Below are positions 43,907 to 52,965 of a DNA stretch of 64,000 bases, in pieces. The notes under the pieces are model-generated. The model was not told the DNA's origin. It saw only the letters and a program-made list of their open reading frames with translations, and ran no database searches. The stretch comes from Hoeflea sp. (lineage in GTDB: Bacteria; Pseudomonadota; Alphaproteobacteria; Rhizobiales; Rhizobiaceae). Position numbers and translations under genes: made by a program. Positions within the stretch are counted from its first letter, which is position 1; each line of letters begins with the position of its first letter. The stretch is from contig JAHRFE010000026.1 in NCBI GenBank assembly GCA_019084245.1, forward strand, positions 62,001 through 126,000, given 5' to 3'.

Positions 43907-46378
43907 TCAGGCGTTGATGGTTGCAGGCCCCAAAAGGGACAATGAACCCAGCTGCCGTTTGACAATATCTTCCAATGGTTCCGGTCGATGGAGATGGAAG
44001 CCCTGACCATAGGCCACGCCCAACCTTGTCAAATGGGTCAGGATCTCCTGGTTCTTGATTTTCTCCGCCACGACATCGAAGCCCAGATTTCTGGCAAGCT
44101 CGACGACAGATGCAACAATCGCGCGATCGACTTTGCTTTCTGCGATTCTCTCCACAAACGCGCCGTCTATCTTGATGCAATTAATGGGAAAGCGGCGCAG
44201 ATAGTCAAAAGAGCTGAGGCCCGATCCAAAATCATCCAGAGACACCATGCAGCCATGCTGGCGCGCGTTGAGTACAAATCCGTTCGCGGTCTCAAAACAG
44301 GTGACCGCCGCGGTTTCTGTAATCTCGAATGCAATCTGGGGAAGCGGTGTTCGGTGTTCTTCCGCCGTCGCAGTCACGAAGGACCAAAGACCAGGGTCAG
44401 CCAAGGTCTGAGCTGACAGATTGAACCCTATCTTGAGATCAAACGCCTCCAGCAGATGCCCATAGTCGGCAAAGGCCTTTCTTATGATCCAACGGTCGAG
44501 GACGGATGCCATTCCAAAACGCTCCGCGGCAGGAATGAAAGCATCGGGGCCGACGATACGACCGTCCCGATCCTGCAATCTGGCCAGGATCTCCACACGT
44601 CCGCACCGGTCGTGAGGTTGCTCCAGCGAGCGGATTTCCTGGGCGAACAGAATCACCCTGTTTTCCTCAAGGGCACTCATGAGATCCACGACTTCCCTTG
44701 CTGCGGAAAATCCGCTGGTCGCCGAGTTCCTGTCTTCGGTGAAAAACGAGAACCGATTCCGGCCAGCCGATTTGGCGGCGTAGCAGGCATCGTCGGCGCG
44801 CGCCAATGCGTCTGATGCCGTGGTCGAAGGATCGCTCACCATGGTGATGCCGATACTGCAGCCCAATCGCGGCCCGCCCACCACGCATCCAACATCAATA
44901 TCCCGTATAGCCGCGATTACATTCGTGGCAATCTTCCGGGCTGCTTCTCTGTCTGAACCCGGCAGCAGGATGGCGAATTCATCACCGCCGAGTCGTGCAA
45001 AGAACGCATTTCCGGGCAGCAGTTTCGCAATTCCTGCCGCAAGCAGTTTCAGCGCTTCATCACCAGCCGCATGTCCAGCGAAATCGTTGATGGCCTTGAA
45101 GTGATCAAGATCCAGATAGAAGACGGAAAATGCCTTATCGGCCGCCCCGCTGATCGCATTCTCCAGCGCCTCATCGAAAGCAACCCTGTTAAAGAGTCCG
45201 GAGAGCGCATCATGATGGGCCGCATAAGCAAGTTGCTTATGACGCAGCGTTTCCTCTGTTATGTTTTGAAATGTATAGACATTACCCCACCAGTCCCCGG
45301 ATGGCGATGTAATCGGATTGTTCTTGCACCTGTAAATCCCGGAATTGATGTGAAGTGTCGAATTGTTGTTGCGGTCTCCTTGATCGCTTGCAATCTCATG
45401 TTCGATCGGCGCGTCACGATTGAACAGATGGAAAATGTTTGTGCCGATGACATCTTCCTTGTCCACAGACAGCATTGCCCTGGCTGACGGATTGGCAAAG
45501 TTGACCACTCCTTCGATGCTCGTGCTGATCACGGCATCACTGATTGCATCCAGGGTGACTTCATATCGCTCTTTCTCGGCTTGAAGGGCGCGGGATGCGC
45601 GCACCTCGTCCGTGACGTCCCGGATTGTCCCCACCAGCAATCCTGAGTATCCCTGACCAGGAACGGATTTCGCAAGTGTCTCGACATGGCGGATTTCACC
45701 GCCCTTCCTCATGATCCTGTAGCGAAGCCGGACTTCGTTGTGTTCGCAGAGGGCTTGCATATGCTGCCGCTCAGCGTGCAATTTGTCGTCAGGGTGGAGA
45801 AATCCATGCCACGTTTCGCCACTGATGTCTGCCGGGCGCGACTCCAATCCGAAGATCTCGCAGGTCTTGGCATCCCAGAAACTTCTCTTGCGATCGACAT
45901 CATAATGCCAGATGCCGATTTCCGAGGCTGAGAGCGCGAGTCTGAACCGCTCGTACATCAAACTCAGGTCTCGTTCGGCTTCCTTCTGCTTTGTGATATC
46001 CGTCTGAACGCCTATGACCCGCAACGGAAGACCATTTTCATCGCGCTCAATGACTGCGCCTCTATCCAGGACCCACACCCAGTGACCGTCCTTGTGGCGA
46101 AGCCGCAATTCGGTTTCAATGCTATCAGATTTTCCGGCCAGATGCCGGTCGCCGCTCTCTATTGCTCGTTCCCGATCCTCGGGATGGACCAGCAAGAGAA
46201 ACAGATCTGCGTTCTCGGCAAAGTCGCTTCGCGTGTATCCGAGCATTCGCCGCCAGGACTCTGAGTACACACAGATCTGGGTTTTCAGGTTCCAGTCCCA
46301 AACACCCAGCCCAGCCGCTTCCAGGGCCTGCTTCCACCTGTCATTCTCTTCAATGAAAGACCTGCTTGGATAGTCCAT
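43907..46378 (-). CDS. PAS-PAS-PAS-GGDEF-EAL cyclic di-GMP enzyme
   Basis: The 823-residue soluble signalling protein has three PAS domains (about residues 15-130, 140-260 and 270-380), a diguanylate cyclase domain with intact GGDEF at 464-468 and a phosphodiesterase domain from about 570 to 815. In the latter the EAL motif is EIL (596-598), while the other metal ligands look kept (FNLS, EITE, DDFGSG at 715-720, IKID). No RxxD inhibitory site precedes GGDEF. Which activity dominates cannot be read from the sequence. It stands alone between the glp and TRAP operons. Confidence 0.9.
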   Translation of the reverse strand: MDYPSRSFIEENDRWKQALEAAGLGVWDWNLKTQICVYSESWRRMLGYTRSDFAENADLFLLLVHPEDRERAIESGDRHLAGKSDSIETELRLRHKDGHWVWVLDRGAVIERDENGLPLRVIGVQTDITKQKEAERDLSLMYERFRLALSASEIGIWHYDVDRKRSFWDAKTCEIFGLESRPADISGETWHGFLHPDDKLHAERQHMQALCEHNEVRLRYRIMRKGGEIRHVETLAKSVPGQGYSGLLVGTIRDVTDEVRASRALQAEKERYEVTLDAISDAVISTSIEGVVNFANPSARAMLSVDKEDVIGTNIFHLFNRDAPIEHEIASDQGDRNNNSTLHINSGIYRCKNNPITSPSGDWWGNVYTFQNITEETLRHKQLAYAAHHDALSGLFNRVAFDEALENAISGAADKAFSVFYLDLDHFKAINDFAGHAAGDEALKLLAAGIAKLLPGNAFFARLGGDEFAILLPGSDREAARKIATNVIAAIRDIDVGCVVGGPRLGCSIGITMVSDPSTTASDALARADDACYAAKSAGRNRFSFFTEDRNSATSGFSAAREVVDLMSALEENRVILFAQEIRSLEQPHDRCGRVEILARLQDRDGRIVGPDAFIPAAERFGMASVLDRWIIRKAFADYGHLLEAFDLKIGFNLSAQTLADPGLWSFVTATAEEHRTPLPQIAFEITETAAVTCFETANGFVLNARQHGCMVSLDDFGSGLSSFDYLRRFPINCIKIDGAFVERIAESKVDRAIVASVVELARNLGFDVVAEKIKNQEILTHLTRLGVAYGQGFHLHRPEPLEDIVKRQLGSLSLLGPATINA

Positions 46379-46625
46379 ATTCTAGCTTCCGCTCGACGGA
46401 TTTTCTTGTTTTCAGCAAGATCATTGGTCGAAGAGCTTCAACAACAGGTTAAGTGCGCGGACAAAACGGTTAGACGGCTGTTTCTATTAGGGGAACGGGC
46501 AGGTTGATCGGGAGGTGCAAGTTCGCATTCGGCTGCGCGATCCGGCACCGGTGGTGCCCCGGGCGTCCGGCTGATGGCGTCGGCGACCAGGACATGTCTG
46601 ATCGCGGTTTGGGGTAATCCGGCTT

Positions 46626-47201
46626 TCAGGCGGATGTCCCGCCGTCCGGGCGCACACCGCGATGCGCCACTCCATCTGGCAGCGTGAAGCGACGTCGCAG
46701 CGACTTGACCACTGCCATTGCCGATACGGGCGACTGAAATGCGAGACCGGATTCAGATACGTCGAGTGGCTCCAGCGTCTTCAACTGGCTGTCGAGCAGG
46801 GTCGGCGGCATGAAATGGCGCGTTCTTGCGGCCATCCTTTGGGCAAGCGTCTCGCGGTCCAGATCAAGGTGGACGAAGGCGGCATCGTCGCGGCCGCCCA
46901 CAAGGGTGCGGCGGTAGCTCTGCTTGAGCGCAGAACAGGAGACCACGACGCCTGCGCCCTGCCCTCGCCACCTGTTGATTTCCTCGGCGATCGCGGCAAG
47001 CCAGGGTTCGCGCATCTCGTCGGTCAGCGCCGTGCCATTGCTCATCGCTTCGATGTTCTGTGCCGGATGAAGATCATCACCCTCGATATAGGACCAGCCG
47101 AGCAGATCGGCGAGTTCGATAGCGAGCGTGGACTTTCCACAGCCGCATACCCCCATGACGATGATCACGGCGAGCGGCGGGCCTGGAAGATCATCGGTCA
47201 T
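46626..47201 (-). CDS. gntK: Gluconokinase (GntK family)
   Basis: The 191-residue P-loop kinase has GVCGCGKS at 17-24, YIEGDDLHPAQNIEAMSNGTALTDEMREPWL and VVSCSALKQSYRRTL, all diagnostic for gluconokinase, which makes 6-phosphogluconate. The P loop holds two cysteines, an uncommon variant. Its ATG overlaps the dctM stop by four bases, so it is the last gene of the TRAP operon and probably phosphorylates the imported sugar acid or a product of it. Confidence 0.9.
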   Translation of the reverse strand: MTDDLPGPPLAVIIVMGVCGCGKSTLAIELADLLGWSYIEGDDLHPAQNIEAMSNGTALTDEMREPWLAAIAEEINRWRGQGAGVVVSCSALKQSYRRTLVGGRDDAAFVHLDLDRETLAQRMAARTRHFMPPTLLDSQLKTLEPLDVSESGLAFQSPVSAMAVVKSLRRRFTLPDGVAHRGVRPDGGTSA

Positions 47202-48469
47202 GTCAGTATCCGCGCAGGCCACAGGACGATTTCCGGAAAGGCAGCCACCGCCACCAGCACAAGGATGTTGAGAATATAAAACGGAACAGTCGCCAGTGTC
47301 AGACGCTCGACCGGGATTCGGGCCACCTGAGCGGCAGCAAAGAGACAGGTGCCGACCGGCGGCGAGGCCAGGCCGACGGCGAGACAGGCGGTCATGAAGA
47401 CGACGAAATGCAGCGGATCGACGCCGGCAAGCACAGCCGCCGGCATCATGACCGGGATCAGCATCAGAGCCGCCGCAACGATATCCATCAGCATGCCGAC
47501 AATCAGGAAGACAATGCCCATCAGCAGAAGTGTGGCAAAGCCGCTGCTGGCGATGTGGGACATCAGGCCCGCGGTCTTGTTGGGCAGAAGGTCGACGGTG
47601 AAGATGAAGGTGGCTGCATTGGCGACCATCAGGATCAGCAGCACCGAACCGGCCGTCCTGCCGGAGTGGACGATCAGCGGCACCAGGTCGCGAAACCCGA
47701 TTTCCCGGTAGACCAGAAAACCAACCAGGAAGGTGTAGAGCACGGCCAGACCGGCGGCCTCCGTGGGCGTGACGATACCGGAAAACATTCCGGTCAGGAT
47801 GATGACCGGCGCGCCCACGGCTGGAACCGCACGCCCGATGGCGCCAAGGCTGTGGCGCGCAGTTTGCCGCTTCACTTCGCCATAGCCGCGCCGCCAGGAA
47901 ATGTAGCCGTTGTAGCAGGCGAGCGCCACGGCGAGCAGAATGCCGGGTCCGAGCCCGCCGGCGAGTGCGGCGCCCACGGACTGACCCGAAGATGAAGCCG
48001 CCACGATCATCAGGATACTGGGCGGCACCAGGGTCGCCAAGGTTGCGGTGATCAGCGTCAGCGCCGCCGAGTAAGGCAGAGGATATCCACGGGTGGTCAT
48101 GGCGCGAATGCTGATCGGGCCGAGACTGGCGATGTCGGCGACCGAGGATCCTGAAATGCCGCCGAAAACAAAGCTCGAGGCGATGTTGACATAGCCCAGG
48201 CCGCCGCGAAAACGGCCAACCACGGCTTCCGCGGCATCGAAGATGCGCTCCGACAGGCCGCCACGCTCCATGATCTGGCCGGCAAGGATGAATAGCGGGA
48301 CGGCGATCAGCAGGAAGGAGTTGATCGAGGTCGCCATGTTCTGGGTAATCATTGCCACCGGCAGGCCGTAATACCACAAGGTGATCACCGCCGAGAGGCC
48401 GAGCGACAGCGACAATGGCACGCCAAGCAGAGCAATAACGCCGAACAGCACGAGAAGGGTAATGCTCAT
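47198..48469 (-). CDS. dctM: TRAP transporter large permease (DctM)
   Basis: The 423-residue membrane protein has about twelve helices and the DctM motifs GRFRGGLGYVNIASSFVFGGISGSSVADIASLG, PSILMIVAASSSGQSVGAALAGG and VFMTACLAVGLASPPVGTCLF. It forms the ion-driven channel part of a tripartite ATP-independent transporter. The ATG overlaps the dctQ stop (ATGA), and the stop overlaps gntK. Confidence 0.93.
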   Translation of the reverse strand: MSITLLVLFGVIALLGVPLSLSLGLSAVITLWYYGLPVAMITQNMATSINSFLLIAVPLFILAGQIMERGGLSERIFDAAEAVVGRFRGGLGYVNIASSFVFGGISGSSVADIASLGPISIRAMTTRGYPLPYSAALTLITATLATLVPPSILMIVAASSSGQSVGAALAGGLGPGILLAVALACYNGYISWRRGYGEVKRQTARHSLGAIGRAVPAVGAPVIILTGMFSGIVTPTEAAGLAVLYTFLVGFLVYREIGFRDLVPLIVHSGRTAGSVLLILMVANAATFIFTVDLLPNKTAGLMSHIASSGFATLLLMGIVFLIVGMLMDIVAAALMLIPVMMPAAVLAGVDPLHFVVFMTACLAVGLASPPVGTCLFAAAQVARIPVERLTLATVPFYILNILVLVAVAAFPEIVLWPARILT

Positions 48470-48957
48470 CGGCGCACCTCTGCTGACTGGTCCATATCAC
48501 CCGGTTCAACCAAGGCGTAGGTGATGGCTCCGATGGGCGCCAGCACCGCGCCGATGATCAGCGGCAGCGTGGTGATCCACATACCCATCTGTAGAATGGG
48601 CGAGATCTCGCCGAAACGCAGCTGCTGCCGGAACAGCTTGAACCCGAACCAGGCGACAATGGAAAAGAACACCAGCGCGGCCAGCGGCGTGAGCAAACGA
48701 AGATATTTTTGAACCGACCAGGGCAGCCCCTCGGCGAAAAGGCCGAGCGACGGATGGGTGCCATAGCGGAAACCGGTGGCCATACCGAGAAAGGTGGTCC
48801 AGATGAACAAAAACCGCGAAAGCTCCTCGGTCCACGGAGCGGACTGACCAAGGAAGCGGGTTCCAACCTGGGTGCAGATCAGAAGCACCATGCCGACCAC
48901 CGCAACGAAGATCGCCGCATCGACAACAAGCCATATTGCCCGGTCAAACCGTTTCAT
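48466..48957 (-). CDS. dctQ: TRAP transporter small permease (DctQ)
   Basis: The 163-residue protein has four hydrophobic helices and the DctQ core LGQSAPWTEELSRFLFIWTTFLGMATGFRYGTHPSLGLF. It completes the membrane part of the TRAP transporter with DctM. The stop overlaps the dctM start, and the binding protein lies 71 bases upstream. Confidence 0.92.
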   Translation of the reverse strand: MKRFDRAIWLVVDAAIFVAVVGMVLLICTQVGTRFLGQSAPWTEELSRFLFIWTTFLGMATGFRYGTHPSLGLFAEGLPWSVQKYLRLLTPLAALVFFSIVAWFGFKLFRQQLRFGEISPILQMGMWITTLPLIIGAVLAPIGAITYALVEPGDMDQSAEVRR

Positions 48958-49028
48958 CTTCTTCCTCCTCCGCGCCTGGCGCAGGCAGGGACTCTCAACG
49001 AGCCCCTGCCCGGCGGCGTTGCCTGGGC

Positions 49029-50063
49029 TTATCCCTGCAAGAACTGCATGCTCGTCTTCATGAAGTCGGCGCCGATCTGTTCCTCGAACTCAGGATAGAT
49101 GCTATGCGCGAGTTCCTGGGTTTTTTCCAGTTCGCCCGGCTCGAAACGGTTGACCTGCATTCCGAGCTCCTCCAGCTTGACGATGATTTCGGCCTCCTGG
49201 GCAATCTCTTCGTCGTCGTGCTTGCTGACCATATCGGTGGCCGCCTTGCGGACCGCATCATGATGCTCGGCGGGAATCTGTTCCCAGGCGGTCTTCGAAA
49301 GCGCCAGAAGGAACGAATCGGCCAGATGCTGGGTCATGTTGAGATGGCTCTGGACTTCGAACAGCTTGTTGTTAAAGGGCACTTCCACCGGATTTTCCTG
49401 GCCGTCAATGGTCTTGAGCTGCAGGGCGCTGTAGACTTCGGAGAAAGCCATCGGCGTCGGGTTGGCGCCAAGTGTCTGGAACAGGCGCACCCAGAGCGGA
49501 TTGTTCGGGGTACGCAAGGTGAGACCCTTGAAATCCTCGACCTTGGTGATCGGCGTTTCGCGCGTTGTGACATTGCGGAAGGTGCGAAGGAAAATGCCAA
49601 GGCCGACGATGTCGAGGCGATCAAGCGAAGACAACAGGGTCTGGCCTGGCTCGCCGCCGAGATAGCCGCGCAACTGGTCATAGTCCTTGAACAGATAAGG
49701 CAAGCTGATGGCGTTCATCTTCGGCTCGAACGAGGCGTAAACACTGCTGGCGAGAATAAGGCCGTCAAGCGAGCCTGCGCCGAGCTGGTTGATGGCGGCG
49801 TTCTGGTCCTTGCCGAACAGGATGCCGTCGGCAAACACCTGGAAGGAGACTTCACCGCCGGTGCCTTCCTTGACGAAATCGGCGAACTGCGTCGCGGCGC
49901 GGCCGACCGACGAGTCCGCTGGATCCGGCACGGCCAGGCGCAGGGTCGTGGCGGCGCGGGTCGCGGTGATGAAAGCCGGAGCAGCCAGGGCGAGGGCTGC
50001 GGCGCCACCGCCATATTTAAGCAGCGAGCGGCGATCGATTTTAGAATTGAACAAGGTCTTCAT
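49029..50063 (-). CDS. dctP: TRAP transporter substrate-binding protein (DctP), Tat-exported
   Basis: The 344-residue periplasmic protein has a twin-arginine signal (RRSLLK at residues 11-16), then a hydrophobic core ending near TRAA. The mature part has the DctP features ETPITKVEDFKGLTLRTPNNPLWVRLFQTLGANPTPMAFSEVYSALQ (including the conserved arginine that binds a carboxylate) and TIDGQENPVEVPFNNKLFEVQ. The substrate should therefore be an acid. GGAGGAG precedes the ATG at 50063. Confidence 0.92.
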   Translation of the reverse strand: MKTLFNSKIDRRSLLKYGGGAAALALAAPAFITATRAATTLRLAVPDPADSSVGRAATQFADFVKEGTGGEVSFQVFADGILFGKDQNAAINQLGAGSLDGLILASSVYASFEPKMNAISLPYLFKDYDQLRGYLGGEPGQTLLSSLDRLDIVGLGIFLRTFRNVTTRETPITKVEDFKGLTLRTPNNPLWVRLFQTLGANPTPMAFSEVYSALQLKTIDGQENPVEVPFNNKLFEVQSHLNMTQHLADSFLLALSKTAWEQIPAEHHDAVRKAATDMVSKHDDEEIAQEAEIIVKLEELGMQVNRFEPGELEKTQELAHSIYPEFEEQIGADFMKTSMQFLQG

Positions 50064-50118
50064 GGTCTTCTCCTCCAACAGTCAGACAGGTGGCACTGGG
50101 CCGGTTAACCGCGCCGCC

Positions 50119-51039
50119 TCAGGCGGTGAGCGGAGCATATTCTTCAGGCGGCAGTCCGTTCCGCCTGGAAAGTTCGAGAAAAACAGCGCTGTGGTCGAGG
50201 TCGCCGCCGCCATGGGCGACGAGATCACCAAACAGCCGGTCTGCAAGATTGAGCATCGGCAGATCGAGCCCGAGGGCCGTCGCGGTCTCGCGCGCGGCGC
50301 CCGTGTCCTTGATCTGGTATTTCGCCGGGCCACCCGGTTCGAAGGCGCCGTCGATCATGCGCTGGCCGTGCAGGTCGAGAATGCGCGAACCGGCAAATCC
50401 GGCCATCAGCGCCTCCCGGACCCGGGCGATGTCGGCGCCACCCTGGCGAGCCAGCAGCAACGCCTCGGCGACGGCGACGATGGTGCTGGCGACCGTCAGC
50501 TGATTGACGAGCTTGGTCAACGCGCCAGTCCCCGCCGGGCCGATATGGACCGGTTTGCCCATGGCCTTGAAGATCGGGTTTGCGGCCTCCACATGCTCGA
50601 CGCTGCCGCCAACCATGATCGAAAGCGAACCGCCAATGGCGCCGACTTCGCCGCCGGAGACCGGCGCATCGAGATAGGCAATTCCGGCGCGGCCGGCCAA
50701 GTCCGCCTGGGTCTTTGCGGTTTCGACCGGGATCGAGCTCATCACGATCAGCAGCGCGCCCGGGCGCATCGCGGCTATTGCGCCACCGGGGCCAAAAAGC
50801 ACCTCGTCGCAGACCGGGCCCGAACTGAGCATCACCACCACCGCGTCCTGGCCTGTTGCAGCTTGTGCAGCAGTCGCCGCTATTGCGACACCGTCAGCAG
50901 TCAGCTTTGCGGCCTTGGCCGGATCCCGGTTCCACGCTGTCACGTCAAAGCCGGCGCGGGCGAGGTTGCGAGCCATGGGCGCCCCCATGATCCCGGTGCC
51001 GAGAAAGCCGATCCGTCGGACAGTGTCAGGATTGTCCAT
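50119..51039 (-). CDS. Beta-hydroxyacid dehydrogenase (HIBADH/GarR family)
   Basis: The 306-residue NAD(P)-dependent enzyme has the N-terminal Rossmann motif GFLGTGIMGAPMARNL, the substrate motif DAPVSGGEVGAIGGSL and the catalytic lysine in TKLVNQL. The family includes 3-hydroxyisobutyrate, tartronate semialdehyde and L-threonate dehydrogenases. It overlaps the end of the ABM gene by 14 bases and lies 55 bases upstream of dctP, so it should act on the imported acid. Start 51039 is preferred over 51048. Confidence 0.88.
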   Translation of the reverse strand: MDNPDTVRRIGFLGTGIMGAPMARNLARAGFDVTAWNRDPAKAAKLTADGVAIAATAAQAATGQDAVVVMLSSGPVCDEVLFGPGGAIAAMRPGALLIVMSSIPVETAKTQADLAGRAGIAYLDAPVSGGEVGAIGGSLSIMVGGSVEHVEAANPIFKAMGKPVHIGPAGTGALTKLVNQLTVASTIVAVAEALLLARQGGADIARVREALMAGFAGSRILDLHGQRMIDGAFEPGGPAKYQIKDTGAARETATALGLDLPMLNLADRLFGDLVAHGGGDLDHSAVFLELSRRNGLPPEEYAPLTA

Positions 51040-51370
51040 CAGCGACATCCCGGTGGTTGTGGTCACAGGACAGGAAGCGAACCGGACGCTCAACCTCGAT
51101 CAGAGCCGGAAACGCCCGCCGGAAACGGTCAAGATGTGGCGTCTCGAGATGGGAGTCGAACGCCTCCCTCGACTTGTACACTTCATAGAAGGTCACCAGA
51201 TCGGGGTCGTCCTCCGACGTGCAGATATCGAATTGCAGGCAGCCTGGTTCGTCAGCGACCGAATGGTTGGCATCGTCGCGGGCAATGGCGAGAAAGTCTT
51301 CGCGCATGCCGGGTTTGACCTCAAACTGGGCAATGACCGCAAAAAACGTAGTCCTGTGGGACGATTGCAT
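51026..51370 (-). CDS. ABM family (putative quinol monooxygenase/isomerase)
   Basis: The 114-residue protein has the dimeric alpha-beta barrel of antibiotic-biosynthesis monooxygenases: AVIAQFEVKPGMREDFLAIARDDANHSVADEPGCLQFDI and FYEVYKSREAFDSHLETPHLDRF. Many ABM proteins in sugar operons (such as LsrG) are not oxygenases but isomerases, and such a role would fit here. It sits three bases after the SAF oxidoreductase gene and overlaps the dehydrogenase gene. Confidence 0.85.
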   Translation of the reverse strand: MQSSHRTTFFAVIAQFEVKPGMREDFLAIARDDANHSVADEPGCLQFDICTSEDDPDLVTFYEVYKSREAFDSHLETPHLDRFRRAFPALIEVERPVRFLSCDHNHRDVADGQS

Positions 51371-51373
51371 GGT

Positions 51374-52723
51374 TCAACGGCTCCCATCGACGAGCATGCC
51401 GTTCTGCTCTTCCCGCAATGCCACGATGTCGGCGTCATTGACCAGTTCGACGTCTGAGAAGCGGACCACCTGATCCTTGGCAATGGCGTTCTTGAGACGG
51501 ACATTGTGCGCCAGGCCGATCGGCAGCGCATCCAGTGCGCGCGACTTCGACGCCGGGATCGCATTGGCCCAGACCGCGAAGCCGCCTTCGCCGTCCAGCA
51601 TGTCGCCGGCCTTGAGGTCGCATTTGGCGGTCGCCACGGCATCGCCGCGGAATTCCTTGCTGGAGCCGGTCGGCTCGCCACGCAGCACGGCGGACAGCAC
51701 GCTGACGCTGGTTTCGAGCCCGATCAGGTGGAACGGCCGCCACATCGAGCCGTACCAGCCGGACTTGTCGGTCAGCAGGCCGTATTGCTTGAAGCAGGCG
51801 CGGGTGTATTCGTCAGGCGCCTTGAAGGTGACGAACATGCCGTAGCGGATGTTGTTGAGCACCTCGCGGCCATCGGGTTCCTGGCTTGCGGCGATCTCGA
51901 CCAGGCCGGTCTTGGGCATCCTGCCGCCATCTGAAGCCGGCTTGAACACCTGGGCCAGGTCCTGCAGGCCGGCCGGATAGAAGGCAAGGCCGTCATCGGG
52001 GCAATCCAGACCGGTGCCATTGGCGACAGCCGCCATCTCGATGGCCGCCTTGGTGCCGTCGGTGAAGGAATTGTACATTTTCGGATTGAAATCGCCTGCG
52101 GCAACTTCTTCGTCCGACCAGCCGAAGAAGCTCCAGACCGTGTCAGGCGTCGAATAGCGGTAGCGCGGCTCGTAGTTCATGCCCTTGCCGGCAGAGATCA
52201 GCTCGAAACCGCAACTGCGGACCCAGTCAACCAGCTCGCAGATGAAGGCCGGCTGATCGCCATAGGCCATGGAATAGACCACACCTTGTTCGCGCGCCTT
52301 CTTGGCCAGAATCGGGCCGCACATCACATCGGCTTCGACATTGACCATGACGATGTTCTTGGACGCCTCGATCGCCATCAATGCGTGGCGGGTTCCGGCG
52401 AGCGGATGGCCGGTGGCTTCGATTATACAGTCGATTCCCTCGAAGGCGACCAGGGCGGCGACATCGTCGGTGACGCAAGTGGCGCCCGACTTGTAGGCGT
52501 CGGCCAGCGTCTTGGCGCTGTACTGGACTTCGTCCCAGCCAACGCGCTTGAGCGATTCGCGCGCCTTTGCGACATTGAGATCGGCGACGCCGACGACATG
52601 GTAGCCCTCAATGCACTTGGCCTGGGCCAGCATCATCGAGCCGAACTTGCCGGCGCCGATGATTCCGACCCGGACAGGACGCCCGCTTTCATTGCGGGTT
52701 GCAAGCATTGACGAAAGGTTCAT
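51374..52723 (-). CDS. NAD(P)-dependent oxidoreductase with SAF domain (COG4091-like)
   Basis: The 449-residue protein has an N-terminal homoserine-dehydrogenase-like Rossmann domain (VGIIGAGKFGSMML, then GVADLNVAKA) and a C-terminal SAF-like domain (about 355-440: GDAVATAKCDLKAGDMLDGEGGFAVW and ALPIGLAHNVRLKNAIAKDQVV). Such proteins are found in operons for sugar-acid or polyol use but have no settled activity. Start 52723 has AGGAG at six bases. It is the first structural gene after the LysR gene, and the promoter at 52910-52937 drives it. Confidence 0.83.
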   Translation of the reverse strand: MNLSSMLATRNESGRPVRVGIIGAGKFGSMMLAQAKCIEGYHVVGVADLNVAKARESLKRVGWDEVQYSAKTLADAYKSGATCVTDDVAALVAFEGIDCIIEATGHPLAGTRHALMAIEASKNIVMVNVEADVMCGPILAKKAREQGVVYSMAYGDQPAFICELVDWVRSCGFELISAGKGMNYEPRYRYSTPDTVWSFFGWSDEEVAAGDFNPKMYNSFTDGTKAAIEMAAVANGTGLDCPDDGLAFYPAGLQDLAQVFKPASDGGRMPKTGLVEIAASQEPDGREVLNNIRYGMFVTFKAPDEYTRACFKQYGLLTDKSGWYGSMWRPFHLIGLETSVSVLSAVLRGEPTGSSKEFRGDAVATAKCDLKAGDMLDGEGGFAVWANAIPASKSRALDALPIGLAHNVRLKNAIAKDQVVRFSDVELVNDADIVALREEQNGMLVDGSR

Positions 52724-52909
52724 TGGGCGCTCCTGTTGCAGCCATCCGCATACCGCGGATTTCGGATTCATCTGGCGGGATCAGTTCGAAACAGCGTGGC
52801 GAGACCTGCGCATGGGGCGCAACGATCCATCCGGGCCGAAGCCCGTGCCAGCGACAATGTTCTGAATGTCTCCTCTGCCGGGCTTCTCTCTCCCACCCGG
52901 CCATTGGAC

Positions 52910-52937
52910 ATTACAGGCGTGTGTTGATGTAGTTCAA
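52910..52937 (-). promoter_or_regulatory. Candidate sigma-70 promoter of the TRAP/SAF operon
   Basis: On the minus strand TTGAAC (52932-52937) and TGTAAT (52910-52915) are separated by 16 bases, close to -35 and -10 boxes. A 10-base palindrome TTCAATTGAA overlaps the -35 box at 52933-52942 and could be a LysR site. The leader to the SAF gene would be about 180 bases and shows no known riboswitch. Confidence 0.5.
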
Positions 52938-52945
52938 TTGAATTA

Positions 52946-52965
52946 ATCTAACTTAATGGTTAGAT
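52946..52965. repeat. Inverted repeat at the LysR gene end
   Basis: ATCTAAC at 52946-52952 and GTTAGAT at 52959-52965 form a perfect 7-base stem around TTAATG, covering the LysR stop codon. It lies ten bases upstream of the -35 box of the SAF operon. It could stop LysR transcription or be an activator site. Confidence 0.5.

Noticed and set aside
47202-48509. Extension of the gluconokinase frame through dctM
   Set aside because: The frame upstream of 47201 is out of phase with dctM and has shadow composition; the kinase starts at the ATGA overlap.
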